Source: Lineus longissimus (lineage: Eukaryota > Nemertea > Pilidiophora > Heteronemertea > Lineidae). From it: 64,000 nt of DNA. The notes under the pieces are model-generated. The model was not told where the DNA came from and did no database searches. It saw only the letters and a program-made list of their open reading frames with translations. The stretch spans positions 26,551,501 to 26,615,500 of the forward strand of contig NC_088308.1 of the NCBI RefSeq assembly GCF_910592395.1, read 5' to 3'. The position numbers and the translations under genes were made by a program. Positions 11,880 through 23,395 of this stretch are shown here, piece after piece; the first letter of the stretch is position 1, and the number at the start of each line of letters is the position of its first letter.

Positions 11880-13790
11880 ATGTTTCGAAATGTTACGATT
11901 TTGCGTGGTTTTCTACGATTTACTGCAGGATCTAAACCATATAATTTGATGTCATGTGTCGGATACAAAAGCCAATATAGCATAGATAAATTATATCCGA
12001 ATAGCAACCTTAATTATGGATCAGAGTCGTCCTCTGCAGTGAAGGCAAGTGGTGGTTGATCTGTACATACAGGGTGAACCAAAAACCATGTTATGTTGAC
12101 ATTGCAATCCCTACAGGGATAATGTCGTCCATGATCTGATATCTGAATGATAATGATTGTGATGATGTGACTCACTCTCAATGAGTATCCAACTGGTTGT
12201 AACGCAACTGTTAATTGCCAGATGAACAGACAGTGAGATTTTGGATGGTCAAGCGTGTTAATCCAAGACTATTGTCACTTTTTCAGGAAAAGGATCCAAA
12301 TGATGAGTTCTCTGGGTGTATACCAATAGGTAAGTTCAGTGCAAAACTACTTGTATTCGAAGTGAAGCTCTGTGAGTGAGTCGCATTTGGTGCATATGGA
12401 GTTCTCTTTATGTTCATAATAGTTAAAAAAAGTGCTCACTGCTGGTATAAAGGTGACTGAAAACATTTGACTTAATACTGATTTTTGAAACATATTGCCT
12501 GTGAACATATGATATGTGCTGCCTTTATCTCCTTATATCAGAAGCCTGCTTTCTCTTTCAGATCAGGTTGATGTCTCTTATTGTAGAAGTAGTGGACCAG
12601 GTGGACAGCATGTCAATAAAGGTCAGTTTCATAAAAGTCAAGTGTGTGTGTGCTCTTTCTTTGAAATGGCCTTCATATCATAATGAACTCAATTTAGACA
12701 ATATTGTGGAGTGAATTATTTGTAGTTTTGAAAGAAACACCAACATTGTCTGGTATTCAGAAATGATATTGTTACATTAAGAGTTCTGACATAATCATAT
12801 TCATGCTGACATTTCACAGTTTAAACCATGTCAAAATGTGGCCTAAAGTACTCTGTCTTGATGGGTCACAAATGTCTCCTTGTTCCTTTTCAGCTGAAAC
12901 TAAAGTTCAAGTTAAATTCAATATTGAAAAAGCTGATTGGATACCTTCATGGATAAAACCAAGGCTTTTTGAAAAGGTAATCACTGTGCCATAATCATGT
13001 ACATTGTATCAAAAACCTTCACTCCAGCGGGAAAACAACAGTGTATCAGCAGGGACATTTATGAAACCTTTGTATGAAAAAATGTAACAGTAAAAAAGTA
13101 ACAAGCGAACGCAGAAGAAGACCAAACCTTTGTTTTTGGCATTTGCAGCTTTCAGGAACTAAAAGACTTTATTTCTATAAATTGTCAGTTAAAATTTGTG
13201 TCAAATTTTCAGGAAAGGGGAAGGATCACAAAAGGTGGTGTGTTTATGGTGACTTCTGACAGAACGAGGAAACAAATTTTGAACCAGGCTGACTGCTTCG
13301 ATAAGATCAGACAGGCCATAAGAGAGGCAGCAATAAGACCAGCAGAACCTTCAGAAGAGGATGTTGCATTAAAGAATAGGAGGTAAAGACTTGTTGTGGA
13401 TACACACTGTCAGTGTAAGAGAATATCTAGTTGAAGGAGTCGGGAAATTTTGAGTAACTTTCTGTTTGGAAACTGATACAGTTGGTAGTGCTGGTCAATA
13501 TCTTTCCAGCGAATTTTGTGTCATCAGCCTCTGTGTTTTGGTATTGTCACCTGCTGTCATCAACATTTTACATAAAAATTAGAAGAAAATCTGTATTCTG
13601 CAGATATCAATGTGATGGAAGAAATCAGTTATTTAATATAATTCTGGCAGACCATTTGAATTCGAAATTGTTATCCCTTTCTCTTCTTCATTTCAGATTA
13701 GCAAAGGCAAAACAGAGGACTTTAAAGGAAAAAAAGTTGCATTCATTAAAAAAGCAAAGTCGACAAGCCCCTGGTGTTGGAGGTGTATGA
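11880..13790 (+). CDS. MRPL58: Mitochondrial peptidyl-tRNA hydrolase / large ribosomal subunit protein ICT1
   Basis: Six exons: 11880-12044, 12287-12329, 12562-12621, 12894-12976, 13213-13382, 13697-13790 (TGA), giving 204 residues against about 206 in human. This is a class-I release-factor-like domain: SYCRSSGPGGQHVNK contains the GGQ catalytic motif that hydrolyses peptidyl-tRNA on stalled mitoribosomes. The upstream YSIDKLYP motif is typical of ICT1, and the C-terminus is the expected Lys/Arg-rich tail (AKAKQRTLKEKKLHSLKK) that enters the mRNA channel. The N-terminus (MFRNVTILRGFLRF) is basic, Ser/Thr/hydrophobic-rich and free of acidic residues, fitting a mitochondrial targeting peptide. 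The ATG is the first in frame. Exon 1 has a probable GC donor. The gene lies in the same orientation as the PTPN13-like gene, but the two are functionally unrelated. Confidence 0.93.
12039..12050 (+). other. Probable GC-type 5' splice site of MRPL58 intron 1
   Basis: The exon ends AAG followed by GCAAGT at 12045, a full match to the GC-AG intron donor consensus. The only competing GT in phase is at 12039 (GTGAAG), a much weaker donor that would remove two residues. Both keep the frame, so transcripts are needed to decide. Confidence 0.6.
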
Positions 13791-13827
13791 TGTTCATAAG
13801 CTTCTAGCTGTTAATTATAATATTGTA

Positions 13828-13833
13828 AATAAA
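13828..13833 (+). terminator. Polyadenylation signal of MRPL58
   Basis: AATAAA lies 38 bases after the MRPL58 stop codon in AT-rich sequence, implying a very short 3' UTR. Confidence 0.7.
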
Positions 13834-13954
13834 GTTTATATGAAAATTTTCATCTTGACTCAATCGAAGTGATGAAACTGTGACCTATTCCAAATTGGCC
13901 CCAATTCCATTATAGTTGTACCTGTTTGTTGAATTGAAACCTCTACACATGAAC

Positions 13955-14475
13955 CATCGTCCAGAGCTAGCACTGCTCCGTTTTCAAGATGGGTTGTTCC
14001 CCAATACAGCACTGATCCGTCTTTAAGATGGGTTGTTCCCCAATACAGCACTGATCCGTCTTTAAGATGGGTTGTTCCCCAATACACCATCACCCCAAGC
14101 TAGCACTGATCCGTCTTCAAGATGGGTTGTTCCCCAATACACCATCACCCCAAGCTAGCACTGATCCGTCTTCTTGTTCCAGTACACCATCTCCCAGAGC
14201 TAACACTAATGTCTACACCATTGTCTATCATGTCAAAGTCATAAGCTAGCACTGATCTGTCTTCAGGATGGGTTGTTTCTCATACACTTAATTCCTTGGA
14301 GATGCACTGATCGGTCTTCACAATGGATTGTTCCCCCTGTACACCATCACCCAGAGTTGGCACTGATCTGTCTTCAAGATGGGTTGTTCCCCCAAGACAC
14401 CATTGCCCAGAGCTAGCACTAATCTGTCTTCAAGATGGGTTGTTTCCCCAGAACTAGCACTAACATGTCGACCAT
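13955..14475. repeat. Minisatellite, about nine units of 39-55 bp
   Basis: The core CACTGATCCGTCTTCAAGAT plus GGGTTGTTCCCC is repeated. The first units (to about 14090) have a period near 39-40 bp. The next carry an added CACCATCACCCCAAGCTAG segment (period near 55 bp), and later units degrade. It begins about 120 bases after the MRPL58 polyA signal. Short open frames here are repeat translations, not genes. Confidence 0.85.
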
Positions 14476-15458
14476 CACTGCATTCTAGATCAGGAGCCGT
14501 AACTATCGTGATCATTGTTAGGTGCATAGTATATTGGTACAGTATAGAACTACAAAAATGAAGAAGACATTAGTTTGGTCACTTTATATTTATGAGCAAA
14601 GAAAACAAATAAAAGCAACATGAAAACAATCACTATGGCGTCAAAACATCTGTAGAGGGATGGGGTGCCAAGAAACATTCGCCTTGAGTAGCGTATTATT
14701 GGTCAGTCACGACCTGACTCGACTCCTGGTCGGTTTTACAGTCAGTACATTGTACAATAATGCTTTTCCATCCATGCGAAAGCTTTGAGGAAAGAACACG
14801 CAAGAGATGTTGCGACACCATTACATACAAAGACCTATTGAACAATACAATACAGACTAAATGAAAAAAACATACTTTCACTACACTCCGGACGCAGTAA
14901 TCCGGCCTCGCCCTGTCACCCCGTATTGAGGAAAGACGACGAGAATGACGAAATGAACTTTCACATGAAGCTAATGTCTGTTTTTAATCCTAGCCATTTA
15001 AATAATCTTTATTCGGATTGCGGTCGCCGCCGCTGCAGGAAAACTGCTCTAAACCCAGTGGGCTTGCGCAGTCCGTGCTCATGTCCCGCCAGCGTGAGTA
15101 ATTCGAATAGCCAACACCCATGTGGAAGAGCGTCTTGAGGTATGATTATTTCGCCATGGCCGAACACGTTGCATTTTACTTTACAAGCGATTAGACAATC
15201 GTAGCGCGGCATGACCACCAGCAAAAGCACATTTAGAGTCGAGGCAAACAAATTATCTAATATCATTAACGCATAAGCGCCCCACCCTCCCATCACCACC
15301 ACACGAGTGGCCTATGAAGGCCAGTGTTGAAAATACATTGATAAATTACATGGTTTACTTTCAAAAGAAAATATTACAACATATATGCGATGCACACTAC
15401 TAAACACTAGATATTTGCAGTATTGATCAAAGTATGGCAGCAGTCCCTGACACTTCTG
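14476..15458. other. Intergenic, no gene seen
   Basis: Unique sequence between the minisatellite and the 3' flank of the NHL gene. Frames on both strands are short and show no family features. Confidence 0.55.
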
Positions 15459-15464
15459 TTTATT
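15459..15464 (-). terminator. Candidate polyadenylation signal of the NHL-repeat gene
   Basis: AATAAA on the minus strand, about 290 bases past the NHL gene stop codon. Another lies near 15007-15012. Confidence 0.45.
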
Positions 15465-15755
15465 CTCGACATCACCGTCCGCAACAGGAGAACTCAGGCA
15501 GGATAAACTATCACCATCAGGTACATTCCTCCATTCCAATTAACCAGGCAAGGCTGTGATCAGCCCGCCAAAACAACAGACGGTATCATAATCACCTCAT
15601 TCATTTCCATCATTCATCTCTCGATCAAAATCTATTGGTTACCGTTCACAGTTCACGGGTATTCATTGGTGATCCAGCTGCTTTCAATCTCTGACGTTCG
15701 ATATTGTCCTCGGCACATCCTCAATTCGTCGTCCTCAGCCAATAGGAGAGACAGT

Positions 15756-16742
15756 TTAATGGTGTTTTGGCAAATACTTATACATCTGAAACACCTTCAA
15801 ACATGGCTTCAAGTTAGGTACAGACGAATATTCAGCGACAGCTAACCTTCCAGAGTTGGTGTCAAACGCGACCCCATGAGGACTTTGTACCTCATCCTTG
15901 TGCAGTAAGGTGAGGACCTCTCCGTCCCTGGTACACAGGGAGACCATTCTGTCCCGGTTTATCCAGTCTGCGATGATGATGTTATCATACCAGTCGGTAC
16001 AGATGCCATTCGGGTTGGTGTTTGCCTCCCAGTCGTTGTGTTCGTACGTGTTGATCTGGCGTAGATGCAGTAGGTTGTGCCCCATGTAAACGTGGACACA
16101 GTGGTTACCAGAGTCGGAGAAGATGATGTTGTTCTTCTTGTCCACAACAACGTAACAAGGATACTTGAAATTCTTATGCCCAGCGAGTTTAGGGTTCAAC
16201 TTGCCAACCAGTTCGCCCTGTCTGTTGTGTAAAGTGACCGAGTTGGCATCCGAGTCTGCAATGACAAACTTCCCATCCTTGGTCTCCCCGATTCCGCAAG
16301 GGAAGTTGAACTTCTTGGCCTTCCATTGATCAATTAATTTCCCCTCAGGGGTGAAAAACTTGACATTTTTATCCCTGCAGTCTGTCACGGCGATAGTCCC
16401 TTTCTTTGTAATCATTACATTCTTAGGTTTAAATATATCATGCCCAATTTTCCTGACCAGTTTTCCCATTTGGTCGTACACTTCAAGGCACGGTCGTTGC
16501 TTATTCATGTTGGTGACCAACAGGTGGCCATTTGGAAGGAATGCGCAATCGGTTGGGACTAAATCCGCATTGTCTGTCTTTCCGTCGCATCTACACACCG
16601 ACCACAGTAACTTTGGCGGAGACAATAAATTCCCGTACGTTTCGCTCACGCACCGCTCGACTTCCTCGGCGTCCTCGACAAAGTCTTGGACAGCCTCCGG
16701 CGGAGGAGCCGAGTGCTGTACCTTGGATTGCTTTTTCCCCAT
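15756..16742 (-). CDS. NHL-repeat beta-propeller protein with myristoylation-type N-terminus
   Basis: A single coding exon of 328 residues. The start is the ATG at 16742-16740, just after a good acceptor (TCTTTGCAG ending at 16755), so a 5' UTR intron is likely. The first residues MGKKQSK fit the N-myristoylation pattern (Gly2, Ser6, Lys7). After about 45 acidic and linker residues come NHL-type blades: VPTDCAFLPNGHLLVTN, FKPKNVMITKKGTIAVTD, FPCGIGETKDGKFVIADSD, YPCYVVVDKKNNIIFSDSGN, NPNGICTDWYDNIIIADW and SPHGVAFDTNSGRLAVAEY. That makes six blades, enough for a closed propeller. There is no RING, B-box, coiled coil or filamin repeat upstream, so it is not a complete TRIM-NHL protein. The substrate or partner is unknown. 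NHL propellers in TRIM2/3/71 and Brat bind RNA or protein, but this cannot be assumed here. Confidence 0.88.
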   Translation of the reverse strand: MGKKQSKVQHSAPPPEAVQDFVEDAEEVERCVSETYGNLLSPPKLLWSVCRCDGKTDNADLVPTDCAFLPNGHLLVTNMNKQRPCLEVYDQMGKLVRKIGHDIFKPKNVMITKKGTIAVTDCRDKNVKFFTPEGKLIDQWKAKKFNFPCGIGETKDGKFVIADSDANSVTLHNRQGELVGKLNPKLAGHKNFKYPCYVVVDKKNNIIFSDSGNHCVHVYMGHNLLHLRQINTYEHNDWEANTNPNGICTDWYDNIIIADWINRDRMVSLCTRDGEVLTLLHKDEVQSPHGVAFDTNSGRLAVAEYSSVPNLKPCLKVFQMYKYLPKHH

Positions 16743-16759
16743 GCTGATCTGCAAAGATA

Positions 16760-18990
16760 GAAAAGACCGGTTGATTCATTGGACAATTCATTCACATATC
16801 CACAGTGAGAAAATGACAGAAATCGACCCTCGTCTCCGGAATTCCGTCCCAATCTGACGGCATTCGAGGATTTGTCTCTGCCGTCCGACGACAGTCACTG
16901 TTGATAAGTATTATCGCTTGTGGTTGTGCATAATATCACAGCGACGAATACTTCTATCCCGTGACTGTATACCACGCGTATACCATGATTTTGCTAGGAA
17001 AACCCTGGAGGTGAATATTGCTTTTGAACACTGAACCCAGTTTAGTGCTGCAACTCTGCTATTCAAGACGACTGAGGCGGGGTTGTGGTTCAAAGTCATG
17101 ATCAAAATTGGTTATAAGTATGGTATCAAAGCATTGCCAACTTGATGAGTTACACGCGTTCATGGCTCAGCAGGTCTGTGTATATTTACTGTAGATGTCT
17201 GGAGTGACGGTGGGGTATCTCTTACCTTCACTCAGCCACCGGATTCATATTAACTAAACCGTACAAACGATATATACAGGCAAATCACTGATTAAATGAA
17301 CCATTGGCTAGTGGCTGTTCTAAAACTTAAACTCAGGGCTGTATGCGATATAAAGGATTTCATACTGGTTTTGTCGATAATACACTGAAGAACAACCTCA
17401 GATTGTCTTTAACCGTCTTTTGTCTCCAGAGACAGCCCGATTTCGTGACTCCAATTAATTTGGGGCGGGGAGATGGCGACGGGAGAAGAGACTGGTTAGA
17501 GCTACAAGTTATATGCGATCTATCAGAACGAAAGCTGGAAAGTGCGTTAATCGCGAAGTCTCGACCTCTCTGAAGTAGACATATACCGTGGCACGATCCC
17601 ACCAAAAAGCACTGAGTGAAAGAAACTGATTCCTGTTTTTATCTCACATATGAGTGTATGATTAGAGAGGTTGGCTATACCAAAGGTAGAAGGGAAGCAT
17701 GGGGTTATGAGTACACGGCAGCTAACAGTTGTACGACATCATCATTCCCGGTATAGAGAACATCCTGAGATCAGGTTTTTGCTATACTCGTACCTCGTAC
17801 GGATTTGAAATATCGAGAGGGGGAGTACATGTATATTGAAAATCACTGGTTACTTCAGGATGGGTAGTGGGGCATCTTTAGCCATGCACCTCAATCCGTC
17901 ATCAAACGAAACTGTTGGACAGTTTTGAGCTGAGACTACTCGATGGACGGTACAGGGCCGGCATTACAGTACCTCGAATACTCTAAAAGGTAAGGTAACA
18001 GATGCAATGAATCTTCTTATATTTAACGGGAAACCTTGGCTCTACGTAAAGCAAAATATTTACACCGTGAAGCATGTCAGAGATATGGAGGAATGGCTGA
18101 GCGTACCCATCGACCGTGATAGGCAAAGAGCAATAACAACAAGAACAAGGATATCGCCTCAGAGCATACAGTCATGTCCGCTATTTTACCTGGTCTGTTT
18201 GAAGCAACCTTAGTCAAAGGAAAGAGTGAGACCAACATCAGTTAGGCCTATGTGCATATTTCAACCGTCAGAAGTGTGAAATGTACAGTGGTCCCTCATT
18301 CTTGATTTGTTAGTAGGGCCATGAAGACCATACTGGCCTGGTTAGGTGGCCGACTCAAAGGGTCGTCAGTTCGCACCTAACTTTATAGACAGTTCCTTGA
18401 TGACCAGATAAACCCGAGTGTCCCTGGGTGACAGTTTTACAACACTTTGTGAGGGAGGTCAGTCCTATCACTGAGGTTAAGCTTTCATCCTCTTCCCAAA
18501 AACCTAAATGACGATTTGACGTCTTAGGTCAAGTCCTTCGATGAATTCCTCGTGTTGAGACTATGATAGGAGACCGCCGGTCATTAAAATTCCACTTGTG
18601 GGAAAAGCATCTCATGAATAGATCATCGAGTTTTCTTTCTTTCTGGAGAATTATGTTGTGTATATGAGAACTGATGAAACAGTTGGTCCAGTGCACCTGA
18701 GTGCTTCCAGGTAAAGAACGAAGAATTTGCTTTATTTTCAAAGTGATGCAGTATCAGAGTATACCGTCGAACACGCGGAATGTGTATACCATAGCCATCA
18801 GACCAGACCTGGGTGTAGGCATATTTTCAACATGCACAGTTAACAAACTGTGATATTATAGGCGAACAAACAGAAATATGAGTCAAGGAGATCAAGATAT
18901 GATCTTCAGATGCAATTTACAGTTTTCGATCGTATCTCTCGCGACATTACAATAAAGTAGATTACAAACGATGCTGGGAAAGTTAGGAAA
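16760..18990. other. Upstream region of the NHL gene, no coding exon seen
   Basis: Presumably contains the NHL gene's non-coding first exon(s) and promoter. Several frames of 60-80 codons exist on both strands but none shows homology or phase-compatible neighbours. Confidence 0.5.
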
Positions 18991-20306
18991 TAGACCACGA
19001 GATACCATGTGATTGGTTATGAAACAGTGACGTCACCCATACGATATCTGCATTGCGCAGCAGACGGTAGGGCCTAATACAATATCTAGACCACGAGATA
19101 CCGTGTGATTGGTTATGAAACAGTGACGTCACCCATACGATAACTGCATTGCGCAGCAGACGGTAGGGCCTCAAATATCTAGACCGACAGGTTGTCTCAG
19201 CATCTCGTCTTTGCCCAATGAACCCTGACGAGAATGATTACGTATATTTCACACCCGTGCTATATGGATCAAAACCAATCCACTATTGACATCAAACATA
19301 CTGTTGCGTGTTGTTCAGTAAACAGACTTGGAATCATAACTAATTACCATCAACGGGTAGATACACATCAACCCCGGGAAAGCGTACACTGTATATGAGT
19401 GCGGCGGCCAAAGGTATGCCATATCTCAGTGCGGGCCCAAGGCAAAGGCATCCTGACTAGATACAGGTTTTTGATACTCATACATCGTATATCGAGAGGC
19501 GGAGTATGCCTCGAAAATCGTGAATAAGTAACATAATTTTCGTTTCCTGTTTCAATAAGCACAATTTCTTCGTGTAGATGTTTTATCGAGTGAGATGGTA
19601 CCATTGGACAGGATTCCCGGGCAGATTGGGCAGGATTGTCGTGTTGTAGAGTACCCCCGATTCCGACTCATCACAGTTATCTAGCGACGTATTCGAAGTC
19701 GTAGGCCTAATTGGGAGTCGTACAGCGCCACTCCCGACATCGAATACTGCTTTATTATTTCGCCCTTCCACTCTTCAAATGAAAATATTCGTACATCCTT
19801 TGCAAACAAAGGGTGTTCATCAACGTGAAAGCGCTCTGGTGCGGGTGAACCAGGGTGTAATGGGCCACATCCAGTTGTCAGCGACCCTATTGTAGACTCC
19901 CGTGGCAGTCCATTGCATCAGCCTAATTGGATGTGGGGCCTACATGTACCGGGCAGCAGGACGAGGCCGGTCCAATGCGCAGTGTATAACTATTGATACA
20001 CCATTGTTGTCAAGTGACGTGTGACTGCCAAACAATGTCTAACAATAGAGCGGCTGACTACTGCATAGTGGATTACCAGAGTCAGTCGCATGCTCCTCCC
20101 CTCGCACACGTTAAAGCTTGGTCATCAGTGCCGAGTGTTGGCCTGAAGTTCAGGATGACTGCGTGGTGCCCCAAAGAGTCAGTCCTATGCTCCTGGCCCC
20201 ACGCACACGTTACTGAGGTTCAGAACGCTGTTCACCCAACTTAGCTAATTTGAATAAATATCGAGAGGGGGGAGTATATTAAAAATCACTACTGGTTACG
20301 TCAGGA
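17776..20306. repeat. Three dispersed copies of a short repeat (about 50-75 bp)
   Basis: A core ATATCGAGAGG[GC]GGAGTA followed by a GAAAATC-type segment appears at about 17776-17865, 19464-19522 and 20246-20306. In the first two copies the preceding CAGGTTTTTG...ATACTC(A/G)TAC is also shared. In the first and third the following ACTGGTTAC[TG]TCAGGATG is shared. The three copies are within 2.6 kb of each other. Confidence 0.7.
18991..19171. repeat. 85-bp tandem duplication carrying CRE palindrome and inverted CCAAT box
   Basis: Copies at 18991-19075 and 19087-19171 (period 96) differ at only a couple of positions. Each holds TGACGTCA (19028-19035 and 19124-19131), the full CREB/ATF palindrome, and upstream ATTGG, the reverse of CCAAT. 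It lies about 2.3 kb upstream of the NHL gene's coding start. A regulatory role is inferred from motif content. Confidence 0.75.
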
Positions 20307-20639
20307 TGTAGATTACTGTAACTGGGTCTCTAAGTCGAGTCGGAGGAGTCGTCGTAAAAGGTAACTCCGGTTGGACGACCAGTGACAGGGAAGAGAAGGC
20401 AGGAGTGTTCACTGCCAGAGACACCCAAAGTCGTAATACAAAGATCTCGGACAGAGACGCCCCGAATACATTAGAAAGAGAAGCAGGTCCCCCGAAGTTG
20501 GGCTCATAATGGTGATGGTTGACCCAAAGCTATAGTACATGTACCTCCATGAGATGAAGCGACCGAAATAATCGTTTTCTATGTGAGGTGTCCCACTCCC
20601 ATGGGTAGGATGTGAAACGAACTGATGTCTCTCGCATCA

Positions 20640-20880
20640 AGTGACCTGGCGCGACGAATTGCGGCTGGGACAAAATATGGTATAAAAGGACCAAAGTGTC
20701 CCCGAGGTTGTGAAATTGTCTCTAGTATGAAGGGGCCCAAGGTTGCGTAGTTGTCTCTGGTAAAAAGGGACCCAATGTTATGAAGTGTCTCCGGTGTGAA
20801 GGTACAGAAGGTTGTGCAGGTGTTTCTGGCGGGAAGGGATAGAAAGTTGGGTGATTGTCTCAAATATAAATGAGGCTTGA
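20640..20880. repeat. Degenerate tandem repeat, about 45 bp period
   Basis: Five or so units built on GGTTGTG(A/C)A...TTGTCTCTGGTATGAAGGGACC. It shares the GGTTGTG core with the larger field beginning near 21.7 kb and may be an outlying fragment of it. Confidence 0.6.
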
Positions 20881-22304
20881 AGTGGTGTATCGACGAAGCG
20901 ACAAATATTTCTGGATGTGACAGGCGGGATCACAAATGTGTCTCTCTAATCAAGCTATCAAACTTCACACATACGCTCCACTCCGACCATGCATGAGCCT
21001 GAGCATCTGACGCATCCACAAGCTACCGTACCGGTGCCATTGCCAGCGCAAGTTCTCATTGATCAGTGAGTTGTACATGTATATACATCCGTTCAGAGTG
21101 CCAAACACGCTGAAGGTAGCCTTACCTACCTAAACGCAAAGCCAAATGATGAACGTTTTCCTGAAAGCGGGACTGAAAGTCTCCATCTTTACTTTCTACC
21201 ACCTTAACTTGATCTTAGAGCTTCTCTTCTTCCCAGAAAACGGAGGCGACACGCACACTTATATCTAACCTACATCATACTTACTCTCTTGATTAAATTC
21301 GTCTAGTTCTAGCTGCACTTGAAAAAAAGTAATTAAACAGCAGTGGGATGAATTTTTCAAGGTTGTGGTCTCACGAGATGTGGTTGCAGACAGGTGGAAA
21401 TATCCAACCTCGTTTCTAAACATACCTTGGTTGTGCTCTTCTTTGAGATCTACGATTTTCATCGCGCACTTCCATCTTTTGCCGCAACCACGAGTAGCTG
21501 AATTGGTGTCTTCTTCTCCATGCTATGTGGTGGAGTTCATAATCGGTGGCCAAAGAAGCAAAAGAGAGGCACAGATCGGATCACAATGGCACACATCAGC
21601 GGACCAACAACTGTGGTTATGATCCTCGGTTACCAGTGGGCTGCCACTGCCCCTCGCTGTCCCTCGCTCCTCTCATTTGACACAACTGGCCCACTGATGC
21701 TTGCTGTCTGGGACTATATCTCCTGCTTTAACAGAAGCAGGGTGTGAGAACCCCTGCTTCACCTGATACAGGTTGTCAGAGACAGGGGACCAAGCTGTGA
21801 AAGACCGGGGACTATTCGTCCTACTATACTACCCACACCGGTTGTGAACGACAGGGGACCATGACGTATAGTACCTTCAGTTCCCTGTGTCTATCACAAC
21901 CTGTGACTGATGAAGCAGGAGGTATGAATATCCGTCTTTCACCACCGATGATATAGTCCCTTGTCTTTCACCAGCCACAGGGTGTCAGAGACAGGGGACT
22001 GTACCTCCAGCTACACCAGTCACCAATTAAGAATGACCAGGACTATATTCCGTCGGCTACATCAGCCAAAAGTTGCGAAAGACGGGAAATTCCATTGTAT
22101 TCCTCCTGCAACACCAGCCAAAGGCTGTGAAAGTCTGGGGACTATACCTACACTAGTCACCAGTTGTGAACGACAGGGAACCAAGTTGTGAAAGACAAGG
22201 GACCAAGCCACCGGTTGTGAAAGACCTAGGTTTCTTATACCACCAGCTTCACGAGCCACAGGTTGTGCGAGGATGTGCGAGGACAATACCTCCTGCTACA
22301 CTAG

Positions 22305-23395
22305 CCACATGTTATGAGAGACCAGGGTCTGTTACTGTCGACACAATCTACAAGTTGTGAGATACTGAGGACCAATTAAAGACAGGGGAGTTTTCCTCCT
22401 GTTACACCAGTCTCTGGTTGTAAAAGACTGTGAAGTTGTGAAGACATGGGAGAATTTCTCCTCTGGAGATATTAGCCACATGTTCTGGAAAATCGTCTAC
22501 TATTCCTTCTGCTACACCCAGTCGTAGTTAGTGACGGACAGAGGACTGTACCTTGTCTCACGTGAAGCAGTCCAGTCTCAACAATCTGTGGCTGGTATAA
22601 GCAGGAGGTTCAGTTGTCCATCACAACCCGTGACAGATTACGCAGGAGGTATAAACACAGTCTTTCCCAAGCGGTGATACAGTACCTTGTCTTTCGCAAC
22701 AAGCGGTTGGTGTAGTAGTAGAAATAGTCCAATGTCTTTCCCAAATGATGAATTTCTAGTACAGTATGTCACATGAGGGATATATAGTCCCCTGTATGTC
22801 CAACTTGTGACTTGTGTATAGTATGAAGAATAGCCCCTGACGTTCACAACGCCCCTGACGTTCACAATTACGTGTTCGCCTCCCACAGCCTGCAGCTGGT
22901 GAAGCAGGAGCTATAGTCCCAGATGACAAGCATCAGTGAGTCTCTTATGGCACTGATGCTTGCCAGTAGGAGAACGCGTTGTAAACGCCACTGGGCTATC
23001 CCCCCTGCTACGCAAGCCATAAGTTGGGAGGGACAAGGGGCTATATATTCCTCCTGTGACATACTAGAAAACCAACATTTGGACATACAAATGTATAGGG
23101 AACTATAACTGTCGACACAATCTACAGGTTGTGAATACCGGGGACCAATTAAAGACAGGGGAGTTTTCCTCCTGTTACACCAGTCTCTGGTTGTAAAAGA
23201 CTGTGAAGTTGTGAAGACATGGGAGAATTTCTCCTCCGGCGACATTAGCCACATGTTATGAGAGACCAAGGACTGTAACTGTCCACACAATCTACAAGTT
23301 GTGAGATACTGGGGACCAATTAAAGACAGGGGAGTTTTTCTCCTGTTACACCAGTCTCTGGTTGTAAAAGACTGTGAAGTTGTGAAGACAGGTCA
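22305..23395. repeat. Higher-order repeat unit of about 165 bp, three copies
   Basis: A block containing ACACAATCTACA(A/G)GTTGTGA, GGACCAATTAAAGACAGGGG and CAGTCTCTGGTTGTAAAAGA, then GTGAAGTTGTGAAGACA, occurs at about 22335-22480, 23110-23255 and 23283-23388. The last two are adjacent and the first lies about 780 bp away. Confidence 0.78.

Noticed and set aside
16743-16754. Starting the NHL protein upstream of the ATG at 16742
   Set aside because: The upstream frame begins with TTG inside an acceptor sequence (TTTGCAG). The ATG at 16742 gives the MGKKQSK N-terminus.
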